A DNA stretch of 64,000 nt from the NCBI RefSeq assembly GCF_040438645.1, contig NZ_CP159253.1, forward strand, positions 4,154,001-4,218,000, given 5' to 3'. The stretch is from Mesorhizobium sp. WSM2240. GTDB lineage: Bacteria > Pseudomonadota > Alphaproteobacteria > Rhizobiales > Rhizobiaceae. A model generated the notes under the pieces. That model had not been told where the DNA came from, did no database searches, and was given only the letters and a program-made list of their open reading frames with translations. The position numbers were made by a program, and so were the translations under genes. Positions 27,339 to 36,493 of this stretch are shown here, piece by piece. How positions within the stretch are numbered: the stretch's first letter is position 1; the number at the start of each line of letters is the position of its first letter.

Positions 27339-27421
27339 AGATTTTGCCCGGCGCCGGTCCCAATTTCGCCGGGTTTATGATAACTCTCCGGGGCTCTATC
27401 TTCACGGGAATCTGACGGACA

Positions 27422-28081
27422 ATGCATCTGACAAAGCGAGCAGCGATTCTGGCTTCGGCGCTTGCCTTGGTTCTCGGCTCTTCAGCGCCCGCCCGCGTCC
27501 ATCCGCATGTCTTCGCCGAAGCGCGGCTGGATGTGATGTTGAACCCCGACAAGACCGTCAAGTCGCTTCGCCATCTCTGGCGCTTCGACGATCTGTTCTC
27601 CTCGACCGTGCTGATGGAGTTCGACAAGAACGCCGATCTGAAGCTCGACGATGCCGAGCTGCAGGACGTGTCCAATACGGTTTACGCCTCGCTGGCCGAA
27701 TACGATTACTTCCAGCTCGTCACCGCCGACGGCAAGGACGTCACGATGAAGCCGCCGCCCGTGCTGATTGCAAATTACGAGGCCGACCAGTTGATCATCC
27801 TGTTCGAATCCGAGCCGAAAGAACAGCTGAAGCTCGAGGGCAAGGTCGATTTCGGCATTTACGACCCGACCTTCTACACGGCGATTGACTTTGTCGAGGA
27901 CGAGAACATGGCGGTGAGCGATCTGCCCCCGACCTGCACGCGCAGCGTCATCCGCCCCGACCCGGACGAGGCGATCGCCCAAAACCAGAGCAATCTCACA
28001 GACGCCTTCTTCAATGACCCTTCCGGCACCGATCTCAGCAAGATCTTCGCCACGAGGCTCGAACTCGACTGCCAAGGATGA
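27422..28081 (+). CDS. DUF1007 periplasmic protein (ZevA-like)
   Basis: 219 residues with a signal peptide (RAAILASALALVLGSSAPARVHPH, cleaved so the mature start is His-containing). DUF1007 features: HPHVFAEARLDVML and HLWRFDDLFSSTVLMEFDKN, KLDDAEL. In Haemophilus a DUF1007/NicO pair, ZevAB, supports zinc uptake. Here it precedes a NicO transporter by 4 nt. The metal (Zn, Ni or Co) is not decided by sequence. Confidence 0.85.
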   Translation: MHLTKRAAILASALALVLGSSAPARVHPHVFAEARLDVMLNPDKTVKSLRHLWRFDDLFSSTVLMEFDKNADLKLDDAELQDVSNTVYASLAEYDYFQLVTADGKDVTMKPPPVLIANYEADQLIILFESEPKEQLKLEGKVDFGIYDPTFYTAIDFVEDENMAVSDLPPTCTRSVIRPDPDEAIAQNQSNLTDAFFNDPSGTDLSKIFATRLELDCQG

Positions 28082-28085
28082 TCTC

Positions 28086-29201
28086 GTGAACAAGACCGCG
28101 ACGCGCATCGTTTTCGCAATTCTCGCTCTGATCTATGTCCTCACCCATTTCCTCGGCCATGCCCACGCGCAAAGCTCGCTCGGCATCGGCGCCAACGAGG
28201 CGGTGGCGCCGTCGACCGGCCTGTTCGCCGGCTGGATGAACTGGATCAACGTCCAGCAGCAGGGTTTTTACCGCTCGCTGACGGGCGCGCTGAAGGGAAT
28301 GCGTGAGGATGGCGGCCAAATCTGGCTACTTGTCGGCTTGTCTTTCGCCTACGGCATTTTCCACGCCGCCGGCCCCGGCCACGGCAAGGCGGTGATCTCG
28401 TCCTACATGCTGGCCAATGAAGTGGCTCTCCGGCGCGGCATCATGCTGTCCTTCGTGTCCGCCTTCCTGCAGGCGCTGACCGCCATCATGGTGATGATAC
28501 TTGTCTTTCTGGTCCTGCGCGGCACGGCCGTGTCGATGACGGACGCGACGTGGTTCCTGGAAGTCGCCAGCTATGCGCTGATCACCCTCTTCGGCGCATG
28601 GCTCCTGTGGCGCAAGGCGGGGCCGCGGATCTTCGGCCTGTTCGGCGGCAATCCGGTGCGCAGCCTTTCCGCAGCCCATGCGCACGCGCATTCAGGCAAG
28701 GAACACGTCCACGACCATACCTGCTCGCATGATCACGATCATGCACATCACGGTCACGCGCACCATGATCATCACGACCACGCCCATCACAACCATGCCG
28801 CTCATTCGCATGCGGCGGGTGAGGTCTGCGCAACGTGCGGCCACTCGCACGCGCCCGACCCGGCAATGATCTCGGGCGACCGTTTCAACTGGAAAACTGC
28901 CTGGTCGGCTGTCGCCGCCGTCGGCCTGCGGCCCTGCTCCGGCGCACTGATCGTGCTCTCCTTCGCTTTCCTGAACGGGCTTTGGGCCGGTGGAGTACTG
29001 TCTGTGTTCGCCATGGCGCTCGGAACCGCGATCACCGTATCGGTCCTCGCCACCATCGCCGTGACCGCCAAGAACTGGGCGGTCGCAATCGCCGGCGACG
29101 GCCGCGCGGGAAACCGCGTCCACGCCACGATCGAGATCGCCGGCGCGGCCATGGTGTTCCTGCTAGGCCTTGCCTTGCTCGGCGCCAGCCTGAGCGCGTA
29201 G
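28086..29201 (+). CDS. NicO-family nickel/cobalt (zinc) transporter, ZevB-like
   Basis: 371 residues from a GTG at 28086; the ATG upstream lies inside the DUF1007 gene. Six or so membrane helices; motifs FHAAGPGHGKAVISSYML and AVGLRPCSGALIVLSFA. Between them (residues about 195-250) lies a loop with over 25 histidines, many in HDH or HH pairs, plus CATCGHSHA. Such a loop binds divalent metal on the cytoplasmic or periplasmic face. NicO members move Ni/Co, and ZevB moves Zn. Confidence 0.87.
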   Translation: MNKTATRIVFAILALIYVLTHFLGHAHAQSSLGIGANEAVAPSTGLFAGWMNWINVQQQGFYRSLTGALKGMREDGGQIWLLVGLSFAYGIFHAAGPGHGKAVISSYMLANEVALRRGIMLSFVSAFLQALTAIMVMILVFLVLRGTAVSMTDATWFLEVASYALITLFGAWLLWRKAGPRIFGLFGGNPVRSLSAAHAHAHSGKEHVHDHTCSHDHDHAHHGHAHHDHHDHAHHNHAAHSHAAGEVCATCGHSHAPDPAMISGDRFNWKTAWSAVAAVGLRPCSGALIVLSFAFLNGLWAGGVLSVFAMALGTAITVSVLATIAVTAKNWAVAIAGDGRAGNRVHATIEIAGAAMVFLLGLALLGASLSA

Positions 29202-29509
29202 TTTCTCCGGCGCTTCGGCGGCGATTGGCAGAACCGTTCCTCCAATCGTCATACCGGCCAATGAGCGAAAACTGCCCCGTCATCCCGGGCCAGCGAAGCG
29301 AGGGCAGACCCGGGACCTATTGGCCCGAACATCGTCGAGCACGGCCCGGCCTTCACAGGCCGCTTTCTTCACGCCGCCCTGGCCGCGCTGTTCAATTTCT
29401 TTCCGCGGAAGGACGGCGGCAGTCGAGAGGTTGGCGCGGGCGGAAAAAAGTAAACCGTCCCCTGCTATCTGGGCGTGGCGATGATGGAGCGCGCCAGCGC
29501 CCCTCGATC
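29202..29509. other. Intergenic region between convergent genes
   Basis: 308 nt between the transporter and denD-like gene. It contains the palindrome TCCCGGG (29283-29289) / CCCGGGA (29309-29315) and a GCGAAGCGAG segment like the window's other repeats. I see no gene or clear terminator with a T-run. Confidence 0.45.
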
Positions 29510-30475
29510 TCAGCCGCCCAGTTCGTCCTCGATATGCGCGCGGATGATGTCGTCGAAACTCTGCTCCGCCGTGAATCCGAGTTCGCGCGCCCGCCGCGCC
29601 TCGAAGCGCGTCGGCCAGTTCTGGACGATGGCCCAGGTCGCCTCGTCCGGCACTTCGCGGATGAGCTTCGTCACCTCACTCCCTGCCACGCGTTCCAGTG
29701 CCTCGATCTGCTCGCCGACGGTCACGCCCACGCCCGGCATGGTCAAATTGCGACGCGGACCAATCAGCGCACCGTCGATGCCGGCCGCGCGGATCAGGAA
29801 CTCCACGGCCGAACGCGGGCTGGCATGTGTGTGCACAACCGAACGCGGCACCGGCAGCACTGCCTCCTGCCCGCTCAATGGCTCGCGGATGATACTGGAG
29901 AAGAAGCCGGAAGCCGCTTTGTTGGGCTTGCCCGGGCGCACGCAGATCGTCGGCAGCCGGATGCCGACGCCGTCGAAGAAGCCGCGCCGCGTATAGTCGG
30001 CAAGCAGCGCCTCGGCCATCAGCTTCTGCGTACCGTAGGAGGTCATCGGCGTCGGGTGGAACTCATCGGGGATGACGTCCGGGAATGGCGCGCCGAAAAC
30101 CGCGATCGACGAGGTAAAGACCACGCGCGGCTTGTAGCCGGCCAACCGGATGGCGTCGAACAAAGCGCGCGAACCGTCGAGATTGACGCGGTAGCCGAGA
30201 TCGAAATTCGTTTCCGCCTCGCCCGAAACGACGCCCGCCAGATGGAAGATCATGTCCGGACGGTCGGCGATCAGCGCTTCGGAAGCGCCAGCCTCAGCAA
30301 GGTCGCCGGTGAAGGCGCGGACGAAAATCCCGTCCGACTGCGGCGTCTCCGGCGCGACGATGTCGTGAAGGTCGAGTGCGGCGATCGTCCGCCCGGCGAT
30401 CTGCCGATCCTGCATAAGCCGCGTTACGAGCTTGCGTCCGACCATGCCGGCCGCACCGGTAATCAATATGCGCAT
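29510..30475 (-). CDS. NAD-dependent epimerase/dehydrogenase (DenD-like)
   Basis: 321 residues. Extended SDR: Rossmann motif ITGAAGMVGRKLV, MIFHLAGVVSGEAE, active-site SYGTQK, and IRLPTICVRPGKPN. It matches D-erythronate dehydrogenases (DenD), which oxidise D-erythronate at C2, but no other erythronate genes are here. Last gene of a minus-strand group: GNAT, CDF, small membrane protein, this gene. Confidence 0.8.
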   Translation of the reverse strand: MRILITGAAGMVGRKLVTRLMQDRQIAGRTIAALDLHDIVAPETPQSDGIFVRAFTGDLAEAGASEALIADRPDMIFHLAGVVSGEAETNFDLGYRVNLDGSRALFDAIRLAGYKPRVVFTSSIAVFGAPFPDVIPDEFHPTPMTSYGTQKLMAEALLADYTRRGFFDGVGIRLPTICVRPGKPNKAASGFFSSIIREPLSGQEAVLPVPRSVVHTHASPRSAVEFLIRAAGIDGALIGPRRNLTMPGVGVTVGEQIEALERVAGSEVTKLIREVPDEATWAIVQNWPTRFEARRARELGFTAEQSFDDIIRAHIEDELGG

Positions 30476-30685
30476 TCAGTCACCTTTTCTCTGCTGGCTG
30501 CGGCCGCGCAGCCAGAACACCATGAAGAAAGCGGCGACGAACAGGATCGCCACCGCTCCCGCCGCGATCGTCGACACCTCGCCCACCGCCAGCATTATGC
30601 TCGGCAGGTAAAACGCCGTCAGGCCGAAGGCGAGCATTATGATTGCCGCCGCGACCAGCGTATTGCGGTTCTTGGGATCCATCAT
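30476..30685 (-). CDS. Small two-span membrane protein
   Basis: 69 residues; two membrane helices (about 10-30 and 38-60: LVAAAIIMLAFGLTAFYLPS and IAAGAVAILFVAAFFMVFWL) with a basic tail RGRSQQRKGD. It overlaps the CDF stop by 4 nt and abuts denD's start, so it is within the operon. No known family; real gene judged by operon packing and hydrophobic pattern. Confidence 0.6.
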   Translation of the reverse strand: MMDPKNRNTLVAAAIIMLAFGLTAFYLPSIMLAVGEVSTIAAGAVAILFVAAFFMVFWLRGRSQQRKGD

Positions 30686-31644
30686 CGCGCTGCCGTCCGG
30701 CCGTGACGATGGTCGTGAATATGGTCGGCGTCGTGGGGACGATGCGCGTCGGCGCAGTGGCCGTATTCCGGCTCGACTGTCGCGTGGCTGATGCCGTGAC
30801 TGCCGGCGAGGCGCTGTTTGATGGCGCTGACCGCCGCGTGGGCGTCCGCCCCCTCATCGAGGCAGGCGTGCAGCGTCGCGATGTTCTTCGAGCCGTCGAG
30901 CGACCAGACATGCATGTGATGGATTTCGCGGACGCCCGGGACGTGCGCCGCGATATCCCTGGCGATGTCGTCGCGGTCGAGGCTCGCGGGAACGCCTTCG
31001 AGAAGCAGATGTCCGACCTCGCGCACCAGCGACCATGCGCTCCGGAACAGGATCAGCGCGACCATCACCGAAAGAATCGGATCGATCGTGTACCAGCCCG
31101 TCATGAGAATGACGGTGGCTGCAACAAGTGCCGCCACCGAGCCGAGCAGGTCGCCCATGACATGCAGTATGGCGCCGCGCATGTTGAGGCTTTCGCGGTC
31201 GCCGCCATGCAGCACGAAGAAAGCCGCTATGTTGACCGCCAGCCCGACCAGTGCGACGACGAGCATCGGACCGCCGAGCACCGGCGAAGGCTCGTTGAGC
31301 CGGTGCCAGGCCTCGTAGACGATCCAGAGCGCGATCGCGAAAATGGCCAGCCCGTTGGTATAAGCAACCAGCGTCTTCACCCGGTCGAAGCCATAGGTCA
31401 TGCGCGCCGTTGCGGCGCGGGTGGCGAGGTGGAAGGCATACCAGGCCAGCAGCAGCGACACCGAATCGGCGAGCATGTGGCCGGCATCGGCAAGCAGCGC
31501 CAGCGAACCGGTGAGCACGCCGCCGATCGCCTCGGCGACCATGAAGCCGGCCGTAAGAATGGCCGCGATCAGCACACGCGACTTGTCAGAGCCGTCCGCA
31601 TGTGCGCCGGCATGGCTATGGCCGTGATCGTGATTGCCGCTCAT
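30682..31644 (-). CDS. CDF-family cation efflux protein (zinc type)
   Basis: 320 residues from MSGNHDHGHSHAGAH; the longer frame adds 12 residues upstream. His-rich N-terminus, six membrane helices, and metal site residues in AGHMLAD (H...D) and LHVMGD (H...D); the HD-HD pattern is that of zinc-selective exporters such as ZitB/CzcD. C-terminal domain carries HMHVWSLDG. Exports Zn2+ (possibly Co2+/Cd2+) from cytoplasm. Starts at the ATGA shared with the GNAT gene. Confidence 0.88.
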   Translation of the reverse strand: MSGNHDHGHSHAGAHADGSDKSRVLIAAILTAGFMVAEAIGGVLTGSLALLADAGHMLADSVSLLLAWYAFHLATRAATARMTYGFDRVKTLVAYTNGLAIFAIALWIVYEAWHRLNEPSPVLGGPMLVVALVGLAVNIAAFFVLHGGDRESLNMRGAILHVMGDLLGSVAALVAATVILMTGWYTIDPILSVMVALILFRSAWSLVREVGHLLLEGVPASLDRDDIARDIAAHVPGVREIHHMHVWSLDGSKNIATLHACLDEGADAHAAVSAIKQRLAGSHGISHATVEPEYGHCADAHRPHDADHIHDHRHGRTAAR

Positions 31645-32357
31645 ACATTCGTCATCTGTTGTGCCACCGCTTCGGCGCAAAGCTCTTCGAGCCGCCGCTT
31701 CTGCCGGCCCTCGATGTCGAAGTTAGCCGGATCGAGCCATTCCTGATAGGCGCGTTTCAACGCAGGCCATTCCTTGTCGATGATCGAATACCACGCCGTG
31801 TCCCGGTTCTCGCCCTTCACGATAAGATGCTGTCGGAAGACGCCCTCGAACTGGAAGCCGAAGCGTTCGGCCGCCCGCTTCGACGGCTCGTTGGCATTGT
31901 TGCATTTCCATTCGTAGCGCCGATAGCCGAGATCGTCGAACGCGTATTTCATGAACAGGAACTGCGCCTCCGTCGCGGCGGGTTTGCGCGACACGAGCGG
32001 CCCCCAGTAGATGTTGCCGATCTCGATCACGCCGTAGGCCGGATCAATGCGCATCAGCGTCTGCCGCCCGGCGACCTTGCCACTGGACTTATCGATAACA
32101 GCGAAGAACAGCGGGTCCTCGCTCGCCGCCGACTTTTCCAGCCAGGGCTGGAAGGCGGCGCGGCTTTCCGGCGGATAATCGAACAGCCAGCGGAATCGAT
32201 CCGCCGCATCCGGTACCGACGACGCCTCATAAAGCCCGTCGCCGTGTCTGGCGACATCGAGCGGCTCGAGCCGGACATAGCTGCCCTCCAGCACCCGCCG
32301 CTCGGGGCGCGGCCGCGGTCGCCAATTCTTCAGATCGTCCGACAAGGGCTGCTCCAT
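31641..32357 (-). CDS. GNAT-family acetyltransferase (RimJ/RimL type)
   Basis: 238 residues from MEQPLSDDLKNWRPRPR; the longer frame runs into the divergent aminotransferase gene. Typical sequence: LEGSYVRLEPLDVARHGDGL, GYRRYEWKCNNANEPSKRAA and ERFGFQFEGVFRQHLIVKGE. Resembles RimL-like acetyltransferases. Substrate not predictable. First gene of the minus-strand operon with the CDF exporter. Confidence 0.8.
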   Translation of the reverse strand: MEQPLSDDLKNWRPRPRPERRVLEGSYVRLEPLDVARHGDGLYEASSVPDAADRFRWLFDYPPESRAAFQPWLEKSAASEDPLFFAVIDKSSGKVAGRQTLMRIDPAYGVIEIGNIYWGPLVSRKPAATEAQFLFMKYAFDDLGYRRYEWKCNNANEPSKRAAERFGFQFEGVFRQHLIVKGENRDTAWYSIIDKEWPALKRAYQEWLDPANFDIEGRQKRRLEELCAEAVAQQMTNV

Positions 32358-32427
32358 TCCGTTGACATTTTCGGCGGGACGTTCACAAAAGCCCATTCGC
32401 GGCATAAGCACCAGATGGATGTGAGAC

Positions 32428-33627
32428 ATGCTCCAAACGATTGCGGCCTTCGACCGTCTCGGCGAGGAAAACGCCTTCGCCGTACTGGCGCGGGCGACGG
32501 CGCTGGCAAGCCAGGGCCGCGACATTATCAACCTTGGCATCGGCCAGCCGGATTTCCGCACACCGGAGCACATCGTCGAGGCGGCGATCAAGGCGCTGCG
32601 CGACGGGCATCACGGCTATACACCGGCCAACGGGCTCCTGGCGACGCGCGAAGCCGTGGTACGCCGCACCTTGGCTATGACCGGCATTGAGGTCTCGCCG
32701 GAATCGGTGATGATTCTGCCCGGCGGCAAGCCGACAATGTTCGCGGCCATAATGATGTTCGGCGAACCGGGCGCCGATATCCTCTATCCGGACCCGGGAT
32801 TTCCGATCTACCGCTCGATGATCGAATTTACGGGCGCCATGCCCATTCCCGTGCCGATGCGCGAATCCAACGGTTTTGCTTTCTCGGCCGAGGAGACGCT
32901 GGCGCTGATTACGCCGCGGACACGGCTGCTGATCCTCAACTCGCCCGCAAACCCGACAGGCGGCGTGACGCCGCGGGCCGAGATCGAGAAGCTGGCCGCG
33001 GGGCTGGCGGCGCACCCGAACGTCGCGATCCTCTCCGACGAAATCTACGATGTCATGACCTATGACGGGGAGAAGCACTGCTCGCTGCTGCACTTCCCGG
33101 AAATCCGCGACCGTCTGATCGTGCTGAACGGCTGGTCGAAAACATGGGCAATGACCGGCTGGCGCATGGGATGGTCGATCTGGCCGAACTCGGCCGGGAG
33201 CGGCCATCTCTACGACAAGGTGCGCAAGCTCGCGGTGAATTGCTGGTCCTGCGTCAACGCGCCGAGCCAGTATGCCGGCATCGCCGCGATCGACGGGCCA
33301 CAGGACGAGGTCGATAGCATGATGCGGGCCTTCGACCGGCGACGGAAGGTCGTCGTCGAAGGGCTGAACCACCTGCCCGGCGTCTCGTGCATCACGCCAA
33401 AGGGCGCGTTCTATGCCTTTCCGAATATCTCGGCGACCGGCTGGAAGGCGAAGAAGCTTGCCTCTGCGCTGCTCGAGGAAGCGGGCGTGGCTCTGATCGG
33501 CGGGCCGGATTTCGGCGTGCTCGGCGAAGGCTATGTCCGGTTGTCCTACGCCAATTCGGAAGAGAATATTTTGCGCGCGCTGGACAGGATGGCGGATTTC
33601 CTGAAGGCGCGGCCCGCGGCGGCGTAG
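32428..33627 (+). CDS. PLP-dependent aminotransferase (class I/II)
   Basis: 399 residues. Fold-type I: IINLGIGQPDFRTPEHIVEA, LILNSPANPTGG, and PLP Lys in NGWSKTWAMTGWRMGW, with a C-terminal Arg near YVRLSYANSEENI. It resembles aspartate/aromatic-type aminotransferases. Divergent from the GNAT gene; converges on the RidA/Liv operon, so it may process an amino acid imported by it, which is only inference. Confidence 0.85.
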   Translation: MLQTIAAFDRLGEENAFAVLARATALASQGRDIINLGIGQPDFRTPEHIVEAAIKALRDGHHGYTPANGLLATREAVVRRTLAMTGIEVSPESVMILPGGKPTMFAAIMMFGEPGADILYPDPGFPIYRSMIEFTGAMPIPVPMRESNGFAFSAEETLALITPRTRLLILNSPANPTGGVTPRAEIEKLAAGLAAHPNVAILSDEIYDVMTYDGEKHCSLLHFPEIRDRLIVLNGWSKTWAMTGWRMGWSIWPNSAGSGHLYDKVRKLAVNCWSCVNAPSQYAGIAAIDGPQDEVDSMMRAFDRRRKVVVEGLNHLPGVSCITPKGAFYAFPNISATGWKAKKLASALLEEAGVALIGGPDFGVLGEGYVRLSYANSEENILRALDRMADFLKARPAAA

Positions 33628-33635
33628 CGAGCGAG

Positions 33636-34067
33636 CTATCGCGGCAGAACCGCCGTCGCTTCGATCTCGACCTTGGCGGCATCTTCCATCAGCGCCACCA
33701 CCTGCACCATCGCCATCGCCGGATAGTGCTTGCCCATCACCGAGCGGTACGCCTCACCGATCTCGCGCAGATTGGCCAGATATTCCGTCTTGCTGGTCAC
33801 ATACCAGGTCATCTTGACGATGTGCTCGGGCCGCCCCCCCGCCTCCGCGACGATGTCGACGATGTTCTGCAGGGTCTGCCGCGTCTGCCCGGCGAGATCA
33901 TGCGCCTCGAACACCTGGTCGCCGGTCCAGCCGATCTGGCCGCCGAGATAGATGGTTCGGCCCTCCGCGACGACACCGTTGGCGTAGCCCTTGGCGGCTT
34001 TCCAATTGGCCGGGTGGAGCACCTGGTGGACGGGATCAGCGATCATCAAATTCTCCAACGTCAGCAT
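33636..34067 (-). CDS. RidA/YjgF-family protein, probably not an imine deaminase
   Basis: 143 residues. Family sequence GRTIYLGGQIGWTG and KVEIEATAVLP. The catalytic Arg of RidA (PAR in E. coli) is replaced by Met (PAMAMVQVVALM), so deamination of 2-iminoacids is unlikely. Last gene of the Liv operon, 9 nt after livF. The role may be binding or a different reaction. Confidence 0.8.
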   Translation of the reverse strand: MLTLENLMIADPVHQVLHPANWKAAKGYANGVVAEGRTIYLGGQIGWTGDQVFEAHDLAGQTRQTLQNIVDIVAEAGGRPEHIVKMTWYVTSKTEYLANLREIGEAYRSVMGKHYPAMAMVQVVALMEDAAKVEIEATAVLPR

Positions 34068-34075
34068 GCGGCGTC

Positions 34076-34762
34076 TCAGACGCCGAGATAGCGGTCCTGC
34101 AGTTCCGGCGTAAGTTCGTCCGGCTTGCCGGAAAAGACGGTCCTGCCCTTTTCCAGAACGAAGCAGCGGTCGGCGACGGGCAGGAGTTCGGCAAGCGTCT
34201 TGTCGACCACCAGGATCGACTGCCCATCCGCCTTCAGCCGCCTGATCGCCTCCCAGATGTCCTGCCGGATGACGGGCGCCAGGCCCTCGGTGGCCTCGTC
34301 GAGGATGAGCAGTTGCGGATTGGTCATCAGCGCGCGGCCGATTGCCAGCATCTGCTGCTCGCCGCCCGAAAGCGAATGCGCATACTGATCTTGTCGCTCC
34401 TCAAGCCGCGGAAAAAGCGCATTGATGCGCGCCAGTGTCCATGGCCCCTGCCGGGCCGCCGCGACCAGGTTCTCGCGCACCGTCAGATTGGGAAAGCAGC
34501 GCCTTCCTTCCGGCACCAGCCCGATGCCGAGCCGCGCGATGCGGTGCGGTGGCATGCCAGCAATGTCCTTGCCGATGAAACGTACCCTGCCTCCGCGCGG
34601 GCGGATCAGCCCGAGCACCGAGCTGATCGCCGTCGTCTTGCCCATGCCGTTGCGCCCCATCAGCGCCACGACCTCGCTCTGGCCGACCGAGAAGTCGACG
34701 CCGAACAGCGCCTGCGAGGCGCCGTAGAAGCTTTCCAGCCCGCTCACCTGAAGCAACGTCAC
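34076..34762 (-). CDS. livF: Branched-chain-type amino-acid ABC transporter ATPase LivF
   Basis: 228 residues. Walker A MGRNGMGKTT, signature LSGGEQQMLAIGRAL, Walker B LLILDEATEGLAP. LivF class, cytoplasmic. Its start overlaps the livG stop. The actual substrate of the complex is unknown; the kynA context suggests tryptophan or a derivative. Confidence 0.88.
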   Translation of the reverse strand: MTLLQVSGLESFYGASQALFGVDFSVGQSEVVALMGRNGMGKTTAISSVLGLIRPRGGRVRFIGKDIAGMPPHRIARLGIGLVPEGRRCFPNLTVRENLVAAARQGPWTLARINALFPRLEERQDQYAHSLSGGEQQMLAIGRALMTNPQLLILDEATEGLAPVIRQDIWEAIRRLKADGQSILVVDKTLAELLPVADRCFVLEKGRTVFSGKPDELTPELQDRYLGV

Positions 34763-35508
34763 GGCTGCTCTCCGAGGTAGGCGCGGCGCACTTCGGCGTC
34801 GCCGCGGATTTCCTCGACCGGGCCGGTCGCGATGATGCGGCCATAGACCAGCACCGAAATGCGGTCGGCGAGCGCGAAGACGACATCCATGTCGTGCTCG
34901 ACCAGCAGGATTGGCGCCTCGTGCCGTAATCCGTCGAGAAAGCCTGTCAGCGTGCGCGAGCCTTCCGGTCCCATGCCGGCCATCGGCTCGTCGAGCAGGA
35001 ACGCCTTCGGCCCAAGCGCCAGTGCGATGGCGATCTCCAACTGCCGGCGCTCGCCATGCGAAAGCTCGGCCGCAGGCACGTCGGCACGTGCGGCAAGCCC
35101 GGTGCGCTCCAGCATGGCCATTGCCGGCTCGGTCAGGCTCCTGTCCTTCATCACCGGGCGGAAGAAGCGGAAGCTCGATCCCTGCCGCGACTGGACGGCA
35201 AGCATGACATTGCGCAACGCCGAAAATTCCGGCGCCAGCGAGGAAATCTGGAAGCTGCGGCCGAGACCGCGGCGGGCGCGGGCTGCGACGCCGAGCGCGC
35301 CGATGTCCTCGCCCAGGAACACGATCTCGCCGCTGTCCGGTGTGATGCCGCCGGCGATCTGGTGGATCAGCGTCGTCTTGCCCGCGCCATTGGGGCCGAT
35401 CAGCGCGTGGATCTCGCCCGGCCGAAGATCGAGGCTGACGCCGTCGGTCGCCTTCAGCGCGCCGAAGGATTTTCTGAGATCGCGGATCGACAGCACCGGC
35501 TCAGCCAT
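34759..35508 (-). CDS. livG: Branched-chain-type amino-acid ABC transporter ATPase LivG
   Basis: 249 residues. Walker A GPNGAGKTT, signature LSHGERRQLEIAIAL (LSHG in place of LSGG), Walker B AFLLDEPMAGMGPEGS and H-loop LLVEHDMDVVFA. LivG class. Overlaps livM by 8 nt. Confidence 0.88.
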   Translation of the reverse strand: MAEPVLSIRDLRKSFGALKATDGVSLDLRPGEIHALIGPNGAGKTTLIHQIAGGITPDSGEIVFLGEDIGALGVAARARRGLGRSFQISSLAPEFSALRNVMLAVQSRQGSSFRFFRPVMKDRSLTEPAMAMLERTGLAARADVPAAELSHGERRQLEIAIALALGPKAFLLDEPMAGMGPEGSRTLTGFLDGLRHEAPILLVEHDMDVVFALADRISVLVYGRIIATGPVEEIRGDAEVRRAYLGEQP

Positions 35509-36493
35509 GTTTAGCCTTTCCGGCGAGCACGCCGATCAGGCCGCCGCGCGCGAACAGCACCACGCCGAGCAGGATGAGGCCAAGGAAGAACTGCCAGCGC
35601 TCGGTCAGGCCGCCGAGCACGAATTCGAAAAGCACGAACAGCATCGCGCCGGCGACCGGGCCGAAAAGGCGTCCCGTACCGCCGAGGATGATCAGCACGA
35701 TCAGTTCACCCGACATCTGCCACGACAGCATGGACGGGCTGACGAAGCGGTTCAAATCGGCCATCAGCGCGCCGGCAAGCCCGGTGATCGCAGCCGATAT
35801 GGTGAAGGCCGCGAGCCTGATCCGGAACGGCGCGATGCCGACAGCGGCAAGGCGCATCTCGTTCTGCCGCCCGGCCTGCAGCGCCGCGCCGAAACGCGAG
35901 TCGCGAACAAGCGCAAACAGCGCCAGCGCCGCCAGGAGCAGGACATAGCAGATTAGGAAGAAAGTCAGCGGAACGGCGGTGCTCACACCGGGAAAGCCGT
36001 TGCGGACAACGATCGAAAGCCCGTCCTCGCCGCCATAGGCCGGCCAGGAGATCGCGAAATAATAGATCATCTGCGCGAAGGCGAGCGTGATCATGATGAA
36101 GTATACGCCCGCGGTCCGGAGGCTGATTGCGCCGATCGGCAGCGCCACCAGCGCCGAAACCAGCATCGCCGCCAGCCAGATCGCGGGCATCTGGTCGCTG
36201 CCTGAAAACTCGAACGGCCAGGTAAAAAGCGGCGTCTGGTTGAAGGCATGGCTTGAAAAGATGCCGGCGACGTAGCCTCCAATGCCGAAGAACGCCGCGT
36301 GGCCGAACGAGACCAGGCCGCCGAGGCCGAGCGCGAAATTGAGGCCGACGGCGGCAAGCGCCAGTATCGCCATGCGGGTCGCAAGCGTGATGTAGAACGG
36401 TTCTCTCAAAGCAATCGCCGCCATGGGAACGACCAGCAGCAGCCCCGCCAGCAGCAGGTTGATCGCCCTTTCGCGGCTCATCCGGCTGCTCAT
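35501..36493 (-). CDS. livM: Branched-chain-type ABC transporter permease LivM
   Basis: 330 residues with about nine membrane helices; family sequence ALAAVGLNFALGLGGLVSFG and HAAFFGIGGYVAGIF. The inner-membrane partner of LivH. It overlaps livH's stop (ATGA) and livG's start. Confidence 0.88.
   Translation of the reverse strand: MSSRMSRERAINLLLAGLLLVVPMAAIALREPFYITLATRMAILALAAVGLNFALGLGGLVSFGHAAFFGIGGYVAGIFSSHAFNQTPLFTWPFEFSGSDQMPAIWLAAMLVSALVALPIGAISLRTAGVYFIMITLAFAQMIYYFAISWPAYGGEDGLSIVVRNGFPGVSTAVPLTFFLICYVLLLAALALFALVRDSRFGAALQAGRQNEMRLAAVGIAPFRIRLAAFTISAAITGLAGALMADLNRFVSPSMLSWQMSGELIVLIILGGTGRLFGPVAGAMLFVLFEFVLGGLTERWQFFLGLILLGVVLFARGGLIGVLAGKAKHG

Noticed and set aside
27373-27384. 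GTTTATGATAAC as a Zur box before the DUF1007 gene
   Set aside because: Only a partial match to the alphaproteobacterial Zur consensus and one base short; not strong enough to call.
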